From Pseudomonas capeferrum (GTDB lineage: Bacteria > Pseudomonadota > Gammaproteobacteria > Pseudomonadales > Pseudomonadaceae), in the NCBI RefSeq assembly GCF_013523055.1, contig NZ_JAAMQM010000007.1, positions 1 through 64,000 on the forward strand: DNA of 64,000 bases, given 5' to 3'. Below the pieces are notes generated by a model that did not search any database, was not told the origin of the DNA, and saw only the letters and a program-made list of their open reading frames with translations. Numbering within the stretch: position 1 is the stretch's first letter; each line of letters opens with the position of its first letter. Shown here piece by piece: positions 1-9,529 of the stretch. The position numbers and the translations under genes are program-made.

Positions 1-302
1 CGGGCTGCTCGCTGTGCATGGGTAACCAGGCACGTGTGCAGACAGGCTCCACCGTGGTCTCCACTTCGACCCGTAACTTCCCGAACCGCCTGGGTGACGC
101 GACCAACGTCTACCTGGCGTCCGCGGAACTGGCCGCAGTCGCCTCGATTCTCGGCAAGCTGCCGACCATCGAGGAGTACATGGTGTACGCGAAAGACATC
201 GACAGCATGGCTGCCGACGTCTACCGCTACCTCAGCTTCGACCAGATCGCCGAGTTCCGCGACGCTGCGGTGAACGCCAACATCCCGGTCGTTCAAGCGT
301 AA
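1..302 (+). CDS. acnB: Aconitate hydratase B, C-terminal end (partial)
   Basis: This is the last 99 codons of AcnB, the main TCA-cycle aconitase and also a 2-methylisocitrate dehydratase. The reading frame is open from the left edge and begins GCSLCMGNQ, which carries the last cluster-ligand region (CSLC) and the substrate-contacting residues of the AcnB family. It continues through STRNFPNRLG and ends ...NIPVVQA, the usual pseudomonad C-terminus. The rest of the gene lies left of the window. It converges on prpF, and a strong bidirectional-looking terminator separates the two. Location next to the prp cluster is metabolically coherent because AcnB acts after AcnD in the methylcitrate cycle. 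Confidence 0.95.
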   Translation, partial: GCSLCMGNQARVQTGSTVVSTSTRNFPNRLGDATNVYLASAELAAVASILGKLPTIEEYMVYAKDIDSMAADVYRYLSFDQIAEFRDAAVNANIPVVQA

Positions 303-330
303 CGGGCTTCGGCCTCAGGCTACAGGCGAC

Positions 331-366
331 AAAAAAAACCCCGGCGCAAATGCCGGGGTTTTTTTT
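331..366 (+). terminator. Intrinsic terminator between acnB and prpF
   Basis: A CCCCGGC/GCCGGGG stem is flanked by eight A on the left and eight T on the right, so it can stop transcription from both converging genes. Confidence 0.9.
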
Positions 367-422
367 GAGCTAACCGATTGTTGCAGAAGTGCCGATTTGT
401 GGTCGCAGGCTATGCGAAGGTT

Positions 423-1613
423 TCAGAATGCATCCCCAGGGACGCGCACCCACCCCTCCATCAATATCCGGGCACTGCGACTCATGCTCGCCTGAGTCAC
501 GGCCCATTCGCCGTCGATCTGCCGAGCCTGCGCGCCGACACGCAGGGTCCCCGAGGGATGACCGAAGCGAACGGCCTCGAGCTCGCCACCACCCGCCGCC
601 AGGTTGACCAGCGTACCGGGGATGGCGGCGGCCGTGCCGATGGCCACTGCCGCCGTGCCCATCATGGCGTGGTGCAGCTTGCCCATGGACACCGCGCGCA
701 CCAGCAGGTCGACATCGCCGGCCGTCACGGCCTTGCCGCTGGAAGACGCATAGGCACGCGGTGGCGCAACGAAGGCCACCTTGGGCGTGTGCTGTCGCTT
801 CGAGGCATCGTCGACGTGATCGATCAGGCCCATGCGCACGGCACCGTAGGCGCGGATGAGCTCCAGACGCGCCAGGGCAGCGACATCGCCATTGATCGCC
901 TCCTGCAGTTCGGTCCCGCTGTACCCGATATCGACCGCATTGATGAAGATGGTCGGGATACCGGCATTGATCAGCGTCGCCTTGAGCACACCTACGCCAG
1001 GCACCTCGAGGTCGTCGACCAGATTACCCGTGGGAAACATGGCCCCACCCCCGCCTTCTTCGTCGGCCGCCGGGTCGAGAAACTCGAGACGCACCTCGGC
1101 CGCGGGAAAGGTCACGCCATCCAGCTCGAAATCACCGGTCTCCTGCACTTGTCCGTCGCTGATCGGTACATGGGCGATGATGGTCTTGCCGATATTGGCC
1201 TGCCAGATGCGTACCGTGGCAAGACCCTCGCGTGGAATGCGCTGGGAGTCGACCAACCCGGCATTGATCGCGAAGGCACCGACCGCTGCCGAAAGGTTGC
1301 CGCAGTTGCCGCTCCAGTCGACGAACGCCGCGTCGATGGCAACCTGGCCGAAGAGATAGTCGACGTCGTGGTCGGGTCGAGTACTGGCCGACAGAATGAC
1401 CGCCTTGCTGGTACTGGATGTCGCGCCCCCCATGCCGTCGATCTGTTTGCCATAAGGGTCGGGGCTACCGATCACCCGCAGCAGCAGAGCATCGCGTGCC
1501 AGCCCAGGCACCTGGGCGCGCTCGGGCAGGTCCTGGAGACGGAAGAACACTCCCTTGCTGGTGCCTCCACGCATGTAGGTGGCGGGTATCTTGATCTGGG
1601 GTAACGCTGCCAT
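423..1613 (-). CDS. prpF: PrpF, accessory isomerase for AcnD in the 2-methylcitrate cycle
   Basis: The 396-residue protein belongs to the PrpF family (diaminopimelate epimerase-like fold), which isomerises the aconitate-type product of AcnD (trans to cis 2-methylaconitate). The N-terminus IPATYMRGGTSKG carries the conserved lysine region, followed by GSPDPYGKQIDGMGG and the SGNCGNLSAAVG motif. An ATG 33 bp upstream (1646) is in frame, but the start at 1613 has an AGAGGA ribosome site about 9 nt upstream and gives the usual family length. The acnD stop is 48 bp upstream, so it is the last gene of the prp operon in this window. PrpD, which usually follows prpF in pseudomonads, is absent. Confidence 0.93.
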   Translation of the reverse strand: MAALPQIKIPATYMRGGTSKGVFFRLQDLPERAQVPGLARDALLLRVIGSPDPYGKQIDGMGGATSSTSKAVILSASTRPDHDVDYLFGQVAIDAAFVDWSGNCGNLSAAVGAFAINAGLVDSQRIPREGLATVRIWQANIGKTIIAHVPISDGQVQETGDFELDGVTFPAAEVRLEFLDPAADEEGGGGAMFPTGNLVDDLEVPGVGVLKATLINAGIPTIFINAVDIGYSGTELQEAINGDVAALARLELIRAYGAVRMGLIDHVDDASKRQHTPKVAFVAPPRAYASSSGKAVTAGDVDLLVRAVSMGKLHHAMMGTAAVAIGTAAAIPGTLVNLAAGGGELEAVRFGHPSGTLRVGAQARQIDGEWAVTQASMSRSARILMEGWVRVPGDAF

Positions 1614-1661
1614 GGCTGTCTTGTCCTCTGTATCTGACTCGATCATGGAATCCGGCGCCGT

Positions 1662-4247
1662 TCAGGCGCTGGCCTCGAGAAAATCCTGGGCAAAGCGCTG
1701 CAACACGCCTCCCGCTTCGTAGATCGACACTTCCTCGGCCGTATCCAGTCGGCAGGTCACCGGCACCTCCAGACGCTGGCCATCCTTGCGGGTGATCACC
1801 AGGGTGAGTGTGGCCCGGGGCGTACGCGCGCCCAGCACATCGAAGGTCTCGCTACCATCGATACCCAAGCTCTTGCGGTCGGTCCCGGGCTGGAATTCCA
1901 GCGGCAGCACGCCCATGCCCACCAGGTTGGTGCGGTGGATACGCTCGAAGCCCTCGGCGGCGATCGCTTCGACGCCGGCCAGGCGCACCCCTTTGGCCGC
2001 CCAGTCGCGTGACGAGCCTTGTCCGTAGTCGGCACCGGCGATGATGATCAACGGCTGCTTGCGCTGCATGTAGGTTTCGATGGCCTCCCACATCCGCACC
2101 ACTTGGCCTTCCGGCTCCAGGCGCGTCAGCGATCCCTGCCGGACCTGGCCGTTCTCCACGACCATCTCGTTGAACAACTTGGGGTTGGCGAAGGTTGCGC
2201 GCTGGGCGGTCAGGTGGTCGCCGCGGTGAGTGGCGTAGGAGTTGAAGTCTTCTTCCGGCAAACCCATCTTCGCCAGGTATTCACCGGCTGCGCTGCTGGC
2301 CAGGATGGCGTTGGACGGTGACAGGTGATCGGTGGTGATGTTGTCCGGCAGCACGGCCAGCGGGCGCATGCCGCGCAAGGTCCGCTCGCCAGCCAGGGCG
2401 CCTTCCCAATAGGGCGGTCGGCGGATGTAGGTACTCATCGGGCGCCAGTCATACAGCGGGGCAACCGCAGGGCCGCGGTCTTCCTCGATGGCGAACATGG
2501 GGATGTAGACCTGGCGAAACTGTTCGGGCTTGACCGCCGCCTTGACCACGGCATCGATCTCCTCGTCGCTCGGCCAGATGTCCATGAGGCGAATTTCCCT
2601 GCCGTCGACCTTGCCCAGTACATCGCGCTCGATATCGAAGCGAATGGTGCCGGCAATGGCATAGGCGACCACCAGGGGCGGCGAGGCAAGAAACGCCTGC
2701 TTGGCGTAAGGGTGGATACGCCCATCGAAGTTGCGATTGCCCGACAGCACGGCGGTGGCATACAGATCGCGGTCGATGATCTCCTGCTGGATCGCCGGAT
2801 CCAACGCCCCGGACATGCCATTGCAGGTCGTGCAGGCGAACCCGACGATGCCGAAGCCCAGTTGCTCGAGATCCTTGGTCAGACCGGCCTCGTCCAGGTA
2901 CAGCGCCACGGCCTTGGAACCGGGCGCCAGCGAGGACTTGACCCAGGGTTTGCGGGTCAGCCCCAGGCGGTTGGCGTTGCGCGCCAGGAGCGCGGCGGCA
3001 ATCACGTTGCGCGGGTTGCTGGTGTTGGTGCAACTGGTGATGGCGGCAATGATCACGGCGCCGTCCGGCATCTGGCCTGGCACCTCTTCCCAGGCCCCGG
3101 CAATGCCACGGGCCGCCAGCTCGGAGGTCGCCACCCGCGCATGCGGATTGGAGGGCCCAGCCATGTTGCGCACGACACTGGACAGGTCGAAACGCAGAAC
3201 TCGCTCATACTCTGCCCGCGTCAAGGTATCCGCCCACAGGCCGGCCACCTTGGCATAGGTCTCGACCAGGCGTACTTGCTGCTCTTCCCGGCCGGTCAGC
3301 TTGAGGTAGTCAAGGGTCTGCTGGTCGATCGCGAACATGGCGGCGGTCGCGCCGTATTCAGGCGCCATGTTGGAGATGGTCGCGCGGTCACCCAGGGTCA
3401 ATGCACTGGCGCCCTCCCCGTGAAACTCCAGGTAGGCACCGACCACCTTCTGCTTGCGCAGGAACTCGGTCATGGCCAGCACCAGGTCGGTCGCGGTAAT
3501 ACCGGGCTGAAGCTTGCCGGTCAGCTCGACGCCGACGATTTCCGGCAGGCGCATCCACGAAGCGCGGCCGAGCATGACGTTCTCCGCCTCGAGGCCTCCC
3601 ACACCGATGGCGATCACGCCCAGTGCATCTACGTGTGGGGTATGGCTGTCGGTACCGACGCAGGTGTCGGGATAGGCGACGCCCTGATCGGCATGGACCA
3701 CGGGGGACATCTTCTCCAGATTGATCTGGTGCATGATGCCGTTGCCTGGCTGGATCACGTCGACGTTCTTGAACGCCTTCTTGGTCCAGTTGATGAAATG
3801 GAAGCGATCTTCGTTGCGACGGTCCTCGATGGCGCGATTGCGGGCAAAGGCCTGCGGATCGGCACCGCCGCATTCGACAGCCAGCGAATGGTCGACGATC
3901 AGCTGCACCGGCACCACGGGATTGACCTGGGCCGGATCGCCTCCCATGTCGGCGATGGCATCGCGCAGTCCGGCCAGGTCCACCAGGGCGGTCTGGCCGA
4001 GAATGTCATGGCAGACCACGCGGGCTGGATACCAAGGGAAGTCCAGGTCGCGCTTGCGTTCGATCAGCTGTCCCAGGGACGCTTGCAGCGTCGCCGGATC
4101 GCAGCGGCGGACGAGGTTCTCGGCCAACACGCGCGAGGTATAGGGCAGACGGGCGTAGGCGCCGGGCTCGATGGCCTCGACGGCCGCGCGGGCGTCGAAG
4201 TAATCCAGGTCGGTGCCTGGAAGATGCTTGCGGAATTCAGTATTCAT
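1662..4247 (-). CDS. acnD: AcnD, Fe/S-dependent 2-methylcitrate dehydratase
   Basis: The 861-residue aconitase-family protein dehydrates 2-methylcitrate in propionate breakdown. The [4Fe-4S] ligands are visible as SCTNTSNP near residue 406 and CTTCNG near residue 472. The swivel domain near the C-terminus contains the GADYGQGSSRDWAAKG signature. It differs from AcnA/AcnB in its location between prpC and prpF. No strong ribosome site is visible before the ATG at 4247, but the N-terminus MNTEFRKHLPGTDLDYFD matches what is expected of AcnD. Expression probably comes with prpB and prpC from the promoter near 7.2 kb. Confidence 0.95.
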   Translation of the reverse strand: MNTEFRKHLPGTDLDYFDARAAVEAIEPGAYARLPYTSRVLAENLVRRCDPATLQASLGQLIERKRDLDFPWYPARVVCHDILGQTALVDLAGLRDAIADMGGDPAQVNPVVPVQLIVDHSLAVECGGADPQAFARNRAIEDRRNEDRFHFINWTKKAFKNVDVIQPGNGIMHQINLEKMSPVVHADQGVAYPDTCVGTDSHTPHVDALGVIAIGVGGLEAENVMLGRASWMRLPEIVGVELTGKLQPGITATDLVLAMTEFLRKQKVVGAYLEFHGEGASALTLGDRATISNMAPEYGATAAMFAIDQQTLDYLKLTGREEQQVRLVETYAKVAGLWADTLTRAEYERVLRFDLSSVVRNMAGPSNPHARVATSELAARGIAGAWEEVPGQMPDGAVIIAAITSCTNTSNPRNVIAAALLARNANRLGLTRKPWVKSSLAPGSKAVALYLDEAGLTKDLEQLGFGIVGFACTTCNGMSGALDPAIQQEIIDRDLYATAVLSGNRNFDGRIHPYAKQAFLASPPLVVAYAIAGTIRFDIERDVLGKVDGREIRLMDIWPSDEEIDAVVKAAVKPEQFRQVYIPMFAIEEDRGPAVAPLYDWRPMSTYIRRPPYWEGALAGERTLRGMRPLAVLPDNITTDHLSPSNAILASSAAGEYLAKMGLPEEDFNSYATHRGDHLTAQRATFANPKLFNEMVVENGQVRQGSLTRLEPEGQVVRMWEAIETYMQRKQPLIIIAGADYGQGSSRDWAAKGVRLAGVEAIAAEGFERIHRTNLVGMGVLPLEFQPGTDRKSLGIDGSETFDVLGARTPRATLTLVITRKDGQRLEVPVTCRLDTAEEVSIYEAGGVLQRFAQDFLEASA

Positions 4248-4338
4248 TGCACATGGACTCGATCACGGGAGGGTCCCCGCAGGGGCCGACGGCCGGCTGT
4301 GCGACAGCTCGGCTCGCGGTGGCATCACGGCAGCCCTC

Positions 4339-4355
4339 GCGGGCTTGCCGGGACG
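4339..4355 (+). repeat. REP-like extragenic sequence between acnD and prpC
   Basis: GCGGGCTTGCCGGGACG lies in the 124-bp acnD-prpC gap. The same core recurs at 12080-12096 and, with one base changed, near 42640. It is the second common REP-type core of this group, distinct from GCGGGCAAGCCCGC. Confidence 0.55.
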
Positions 4356-4371
4356 TCCCCTGCGGATGGAA

Positions 4372-5499
4372 TCAGCGTCGTTCGATTGGCACGAACTTGC
4401 GCTGCTCTACGCCGGTGTACTCGGCGCTGGGTCGGATGATTCGGTTATTGGCGCGTTGCTCGAATACATGGGCGGCCCAGCCGGTAAGCCGCGAGCAGAC
4501 GAAGATCGGCGTGAACAGCGGGGTCGGGATGCCCATGAAGTGATAGGCGGACGCATGGTAGAAGTCGGCATTGGGGAACAGCTTCTTCTGCTCCCACATG
4601 GTCTTGTCGATCGCTTCGGAAACCGGGTACAGCACGGTATCCCCCGCTTCGTCGGCCAACTGTTTCGACCAGCCCTTGATGACCTCGTTGCGCGGATCGG
4701 ACTCTTTGTAGATGGCATGACCGAAGCCCATGATCTTGTCCTTGCGCTCGAGCATGCCGAGGGTGCCATCGACGGCCTCCTGCGGGGTCTTGAAACGCTC
4801 GATCATTTCCATCGCGGCTTCGTTCGCGCCGCCATGCAGCGGGCCGCGCAGCGAGCCGATGGCCGCGGTGATGCAGGAGTAGAGATCCGACAAGGTCGAG
4901 GCGCAGACCCGAGCCGTGAAGGTCGAGGCATTGAATTCGTGTTCGGCGTAGAGGATCAGCGAAACGTTCATCACCTTGACATGCAGGTCGCTCGGTTGCT
5001 TGCCATGCAGCAGATGGAGGAAGTGCCCGCCCAGAGTATCTTCGTCACTGGTGCAGTCGATGCGCACATCGTGCTGGCTGAAGCGATACCAGTAGCACAT
5101 GATCGCCGGGAAAAGCGCCAGCAACCGGTCGGTCTTGTCGTGCTGCAGTTCGAAGTTGAGTTCAGGCTCCAGCGTACCGAGCACCGAGCAACCCGTACGC
5201 ATCACATCCATCGGGTGGGCGGTAGCCGGAATACGCTCCAACACTTCCTTGAGCGCCTGGGGCAGGTCGCGCAAGGCCTTGAGCCGCGCCTTGTATTCGG
5301 CCAGCTCGGCCTGGGTCGGCAGCTCGCCATACAGCAGCAGGTAGGCGACTTCCTCGAACTCGGCATGGGCTGCCAATTCGCGTACGTCATAGCCTCGGTA
5401 AGTCAGCCCGGCACCGGCCTGGCCCACGGTCGACAGCGCCGTCTGCCCGGCCACCTGGCCCCGCAGCCCGGCACCGCTGAGTACTTTTGCTTCGGCCAT
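4372..5499 (-). CDS. prpC: 2-methylcitrate synthase
   Basis: The 375-residue citrate synthase-family enzyme condenses propionyl-CoA with oxaloacetate, the first committed step of the methylcitrate cycle. Catalytic regions are GPLHGGANEAAM (His near residue 221) and GFGHAIYKESDPR (His near 263), with the downstream PNADFYHAS region for the catalytic Asp. The start has a GGAGAAG ribosome site six bases upstream. The position between prpB and acnD separates it from the housekeeping gltA citrate synthase. Confidence 0.95.
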   Translation of the reverse strand: MAEAKVLSGAGLRGQVAGQTALSTVGQAGAGLTYRGYDVRELAAHAEFEEVAYLLLYGELPTQAELAEYKARLKALRDLPQALKEVLERIPATAHPMDVMRTGCSVLGTLEPELNFELQHDKTDRLLALFPAIMCYWYRFSQHDVRIDCTSDEDTLGGHFLHLLHGKQPSDLHVKVMNVSLILYAEHEFNASTFTARVCASTLSDLYSCITAAIGSLRGPLHGGANEAAMEMIERFKTPQEAVDGTLGMLERKDKIMGFGHAIYKESDPRNEVIKGWSKQLADEAGDTVLYPVSEAIDKTMWEQKKLFPNADFYHASAYHFMGIPTPLFTPIFVCSRLTGWAAHVFEQRANNRIIRPSAEYTGVEQRKFVPIERR

Positions 5500-5559
5500 T
5501 TATTCTTCTCCACTTGTTGAAATTGTTATGGAAACGGCTGTGTGTAACGGTGTGGGATC

Positions 5560-6450
5560 TCAGTCCTTCTTCTGCTGGAACAAGGCGTCCAGGCTTTGTT
5601 CGAAGGCGTGATAATTGATCGCGTCGTAGAGCTCCATGCGAGTCTGCATGGTATCGATGACGTTTTTCTGCGTACCGTCGCGACGCAGTGCGGTGAAGAC
5701 GTTTTCCGCCGCCTTGTTCATCGCGCGGAAAGCCGACAGCGGATAGAGCACCAGCGATACATCGACAGAGGCCAGCTCTTCGGTGGTATACAACGGCGTG
5801 GCGCCGAACTCGGTGATATTGGCCAGGATCGGCGCCCTTACTCGGTCGGCGAAGGTCTTGTACATGGCCAGCTCGGTAATGGCCTCGGGGAAGATCATGT
5901 CGGCCCCGGCCTCGACGCAGGCTTCGGCGCGGTCCAGCGCAGCGTTCAGGCCCTCGACCGCCAGCGCGTCGGTGCGCGCCATGATCACGAAGCTGTCGTC
6001 GGTGCGCGCATCCACGGCAGCCTTGATGCGGTCGACCATTTCCTGCAGGGAGACGATCTCCTTGTTCGGGCGATGTCCGCAACGCTTGGCGCCAACCTGG
6101 TCCTCGATATGGATGGCCGCGGCGCCGAACTTGCACATCGAACGGACCGTGCGGGCAACGTTGAAGGCCGAAGCGCCGAAGCCGGTATCGACATCCACCA
6201 ACAGCGGCAGGTCGCAGACGTCGGTAATGCGGCGGACGTCGGTCAGCACGTCGTCCAGACCGCTGATGCCCAGGTCAGGCAACCCGAGGGAACCTGCCGC
6301 TACCCCGCCACCGGAAAGGTAGATGGCCTTAAAACCGGCCCGCTTGGCCAGCAAGGCATGGTTGGCATTGATGGTCCCGACGACCTGCAGTGGATGTTCG
6401 GCGGCGACCGCATCGCGGAAACGTTGGCCGGGCGTGCTCTTCAGACTCAT
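5560..6450 (-). CDS. prpB: 2-methylisocitrate lyase
   Basis: The 296-residue member of the isocitrate lyase/PEP mutase family splits 2-methylisocitrate into pyruvate and succinate. The active-site loop KRCGHRPNK with its catalytic cysteine is at about residues 121-129. The metal-binding DVDTGFG region and the nearby IEDQ are intact. Its start codon overlaps the stop of the upstream GntR regulator by four bases (ATGA), so translation of the two is probably coupled. A GAGGTGA site precedes the start. Confidence 0.96.
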   Translation of the reverse strand: MSLKSTPGQRFRDAVAAEHPLQVVGTINANHALLAKRAGFKAIYLSGGGVAAGSLGLPDLGISGLDDVLTDVRRITDVCDLPLLVDVDTGFGASAFNVARTVRSMCKFGAAAIHIEDQVGAKRCGHRPNKEIVSLQEMVDRIKAAVDARTDDSFVIMARTDALAVEGLNAALDRAEACVEAGADMIFPEAITELAMYKTFADRVRAPILANITEFGATPLYTTEELASVDVSLVLYPLSAFRAMNKAAENVFTALRRDGTQKNVIDTMQTRMELYDAINYHAFEQSLDALFQQKKD

Positions 6451-7163
6451 GACTCACCTCGTGGGATGTTGTTGTGGGCGTCCAGGTAGTGGCGCTCGAT
6501 GTTGCGTTTGGAAGCGCCGATATGACGACGCATCAGGAGCTCTGCCAGTTCGCCGTCGCGGTCGGAGATGGCATCGAGGATGCGGTGATGCTCGGCGAAC
6601 GCCTGACGGGGACGATTGGGCGTGGCGGAGAATTGGATGCGGTACATGCGCACCAGCTGGTAAAGCTCTCCGCAGAGCATCTTCACCAAGGTCTGGTTGC
6701 CGCTGCCTTGAATGATCCGGTAGTGGAAGTCGTAGTCGCCTTCCTGCTGGTAATAGCCAACCCCGGCCTGGAACGCCTCATCGCGCTCATGGGTCTCGAG
6801 CACGCGGCGCAGGTCGTCGAGCTCGGCATGACTCATGCGTTCGGCGGCGAGACGGCAGGCCATGCCTTCCAGGGATTCGCGGATTTCGTAGAGCTCGATC
6901 AGTTCGGCGTGGTTCAGCGATACCACGCGAGCGCCGACATGCGGCACTCGCACCAACAGGCGCTGCCCTTCCAGGCGGTGAATCGCCTCACGCAGCGGCC
7001 CACGACTGATGCCGTAGGTACGCGCCAGCTCAGGCTCGGAGATCTTGCTGCCCGGCGCGATCTCGCCCTTGACGATGGCCGACTGGATACGCCGGAACAC
7101 ATGCTCGGAGAGGGTTTCCGTTTCTTCCTGGGGAGGACTGAGCGTGGGAGTTGAGTCCAGCAT
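6447..7163 (-). CDS. GntR-family (FadR/FCD type) regulator of the prp operon
   Basis: The 238-residue protein has an N-terminal winged helix ([16 protein letters not shown]... [21 protein letters not shown], residues about 20-75) and a C-terminal FCD ligand domain with the metal-binding pattern ending in LMRRHI. It is the first gene of the prp cluster and overlaps prpB by ATGA. Pseudomonads use a GntR protein here, whereas enterics use the sigma-54 activator PrpR. Two ATTGTCGACA sites lie upstream, one of them over its own start, so autorepression relieved by a methylcitrate-cycle intermediate is the likely scheme (inference). Confidence 0.9.
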   Translation of the reverse strand: MLDSTPTLSPPQEETETLSEHVFRRIQSAIVKGEIAPGSKISEPELARTYGISRGPLREAIHRLEGQRLLVRVPHVGARVVSLNHAELIELYEIRESLEGMACRLAAERMSHAELDDLRRVLETHERDEAFQAGVGYYQQEGDYDFHYRIIQGSGNQTLVKMLCGELYQLVRMYRIQFSATPNRPRQAFAEHHRILDAISDRDGELAELLMRRHIGASKRNIERHYLDAHNNIPRGES

Positions 7164-7173
7164 ATTGTCGACA
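7164..7173. promoter_or_regulatory. Putative GntR operator at the regulator start codon
   Basis: ATTGTCGACA is immediately 5' of the GntR start (7163) and covers its ribosome-binding region. It repeats 10 of 12 bases of the palindrome at 7237-7248. Confidence 0.6.
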
Positions 7174-7233
7174 CCTTACCGATTCAATGACAAGAAACTA
7201 GCCAATAATGCCATTCCGGTCAAAGAAAAAATA

Positions 7234-7254
7234 GACATTGTCGACAATTGTCTA
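7234..7254. promoter_or_regulatory. Putative GntR operator upstream of the prp operon
   Basis: The perfect palindrome ATTGTCGACAAT (7237-7248) is extended by GAC/GTC on the flanks. It lies 74 bp upstream of the GntR start in an AT-richer spacer and has the size and symmetry of FadR-subfamily operators. Confidence 0.65.
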
Positions 7255-7454
7255 ATGCCGAACTTCACGCTCCTCCACGCTGTCTCATCGCGGCGCGCTG
7301 GCGTCAATACTTCAGCGTGATAGAATGCCGCGCCTCCTACAGAGTATGGACAGTGGATTCGTCAGCGCTTGAGGTGTTGACAGATGAACGAGGAAGCTTG
7401 CGCAGGACCTGCCAATCGCCTTGCCCGCACACCGCACAGTACCGCGCCAGGATT

Positions 7455-7991
7455 ATGAGACTCACACCCTTTCTATTGCTGTTCTGCCTCGCATTGCTGC
7501 CGACCCTCGGCCAGGCTGCCGACAAGACCGTCTATGGCCTCAACGAGTACGCTCGCCTATTGGACCTCGACCTCGAGGTTGCGGCCAAGCTCGACACGGG
7601 CGCCAAGACGGCTTCCCTCAGCGCTCGCGACATCAAGCGCTTCAAGCGCAATGGCGAAAGCTGGGTACGGTTCTACCTGGCCATTGACGCCGCCCATTCG
7701 CATCCGATAGAACGCCCCCTGGCACGCGTCAGCAAGATCAAGCGGCGCGCCGGTGATTACGATCCAGACGAAGGCCAGGCCTACACGGCTCGCCCGGTAA
7801 TCGAACTGAATATCTGCATGGGTCGCGCCCCACGCACCATCGAAGTCAACCTCACCGATCGCAGCGCGTTCCAGTTCCCGCTGCTGATCGGTTCCGAGGC
7901 GCTCAAGCACTTCGACGCGCTGGTCGACCCAAGCCTTAAATACGCGGCCGGCAAACCCGCCTGCGCCACTGTCGCTCACACCGCAGAGTAA
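7455..7991 (+). CDS. Exported retropepsin-like protease (ATP-dependent zinc protease family, RimB-like)
   Basis: The 178-residue protein starts with a signal peptide (MRLTPFLLLFCLALLPTLGQ, cleavage near AQA-A). The mature part has LDTGAKTASLSA, the D-T-G motif of the aspartic, retropepsin-like PF05618 family, then RPVIELNICMG and the conserved PLLIGSEAL strand. The open frame extends back to 7248, but the ATG at 7455 is the one that starts a normal signal sequence. It sits 5 bp before the transglutaminase/7TM gene, and the three genes to 10509 form a tight operon. In RimABK-type systems the RimB protease partners a RimK ligase; here the protease is exported, so periplasmic action is inferred. 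Confidence 0.85.
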   Translation: MRLTPFLLLFCLALLPTLGQAADKTVYGLNEYARLLDLDLEVAAKLDTGAKTASLSARDIKRFKRNGESWVRFYLAIDAAHSHPIERPLARVSKIKRRAGDYDPDEGQAYTARPVIELNICMGRAPRTIEVNLTDRSAFQFPLLIGSEALKHFDALVDPSLKYAAGKPACATVAHTAE

Positions 7992-7996
7992 TCCCG

Positions 7997-9529
7997 ATGC
8001 GCTCTCTTACCCTCCACCTGAAAATCCTGATCACCGTCCTGGTGTTGCTGGGCGTGTCGGTCACGACCTATCAGATCTTCGTGCTCGGCATCCCGGTGAC
8101 CGAAGACGAGACCGATGACCTGTGGAACATCGACGCCAAGGTCGAGTTCGTCGCCAGCTCCAAGGACCCGGTCAAGGTGCAGATGTTCGTACCGCCCCTG
8201 AACCGCGACTATGTCAGCCTCAACGAAAGCTTCATCTCCAACAATTACGGGGTGAGCGTCAACCGGGCAGACGGCAACCGCAAGGTGACCTGGTCGGCGC
8301 GCCGCGCCAGCGGCAACCAGACGCTCTATTACCGACTGGTCCTGACCAAGCGCTACAGCACGGAAAAGGCCACGATCAAGGGCCCGACCTTCCGTGACAG
8401 CATGGCGGTGGAAGGCCCCGAGAAGGTCGCCGCCGAAGCCCTGATGGCGCCGATCCGCCAGCATTCGGCCGACGTCGAAACCTTCGTCGGCGAAACCATC
8501 AAGCGGGTCAGCAACCTCAACGACGACAACGTCAAGCTGCTCCTGGCCGGTGACACCTCAGCCCTGAACAAGGCCAAGGTGATCGACCTGCTGCTGTCCA
8601 TCGCCCATGTGCCGATGGAGAAGGTGCACACCATCCGCCTGGTCGCGGACACGCCGCAAACCCCGGAACTGTGGTTGCGCAGCTTCAACGGCACCGACTG
8701 GCTGTATTTCAATCCGGATACCGGTGAACAGGGCCTGCCCAGCGACCGCCTGCTGTGGTGGACCGGCGACGACAACCTGGTCACCGTCGACGGTGGCAAG
8801 CGCGCCAATGTCAGCTTCAGCCTGAACAACAGCGAGATGAACGCCATCCGCCTGGCCAAGCTGACTGACGAGAACACCGACGCCGACTTCCTCGAGTACT
8901 CCCTCTACGGCCTGCCGCTGCAGACCCAGCAGACTTTCATGATCATGGTGATGATCCCGATCGGCGTGCTGGTGATCCTGATCCTGCGCAACCTGATCGG
9001 CGTGCAGACCCTGGGGACCTTTACCCCGGTACTGATCGCCCTGGCCTTCCGCGAAACCCAATTGGGCTTCGGCATCATGCTGTTCACGGTGATCACGGCC
9101 CTGGGCCTGTCGCTGCGCTCCTACCTCGAGCACCTGAAACTGCAGATGCTGCCGCGCCTGTCGGTGGTGCTGACCTTCGTCGTGGTGCTGATCGCCGCCA
9201 TCAGCCTGTTCAGCCACAAGCTGGGCCTGGAACGCGGGCTTTCCGTCGCGCTGTTCCCGATGGTGATTCTGACCATGACCATCGAACGCCTGTCCATTAC
9301 CTGGGAAGAGCGTGGCGGCGGCCATGCCATGAAGGTGGCCATCGGCACGCTGTTCGCCGCATCCCTGGCGCACCTGCTGATGATGGTGCCGGAGCTGGTG
9401 TATTTCGTCTTCACCTTCCCGGCCGTACTGCTGATCCTGGTGGGCTTCATGCTGGCGATGGGTCGCTATCGCGGCTACCGCCTGACCGAGCTCGTTCGCT
9501 TCAAGGCTTTCTTGAAGGCTGACGCCTGA
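7997..9529 (+). CDS. Inactive transglutaminase-like protein fused to a 7TM domain (UUP1 family)
   Basis: The 510-residue protein has an N-terminal membrane anchor (ILITVLVLLGVSV, residues about 10-32), a periplasmic transglutaminase-like domain to about residue 300, and a C-terminal block of about seven hydrophobic helices (from FMIMVMIPIGVLVILIL, near residue 313, to the end). The family is predicted to have lost the transglutaminase catalytic Cys. Its stop overlaps the next start by one base (TGATG). Neighbours indicate a membrane platform that links the exported protease with the cytoplasmic ligase. Molecular function is not established. Confidence 0.85.
   Translation: MRSLTLHLKILITVLVLLGVSVTTYQIFVLGIPVTEDETDDLWNIDAKVEFVASSKDPVKVQMFVPPLNRDYVSLNESFISNNYGVSVNRADGNRKVTWSARRASGNQTLYYRLVLTKRYSTEKATIKGPTFRDSMAVEGPEKVAAEALMAPIRQHSADVETFVGETIKRVSNLNDDNVKLLLAGDTSALNKAKVIDLLLSIAHVPMEKVHTIRLVADTPQTPELWLRSFNGTDWLYFNPDTGEQGLPSDRLLWWTGDDNLVTVDGGKRANVSFSLNNSEMNAIRLAKLTDENTDADFLEYSLYGLPLQTQQTFMIMVMIPIGVLVILILRNLIGVQTLGTFTPVLIALAFRETQLGFGIMLFTVITALGLSLRSYLEHLKLQMLPRLSVVLTFVVVLIAAISLFSHKLGLERGLSVALFPMVILTMTIERLSITWEERGGGHAMKVAIGTLFAASLAHLLMMVPELVYFVFTFPAVLLILVGFMLAMGRYRGYRLTELVRFKAFLKADA

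Noticed and set aside
2325..4439. 704-codon open frame on the plus strand
   Set aside because: It is antisense to acnD, whose motifs are intact; long antisense frames are common in this GC-rich DNA.
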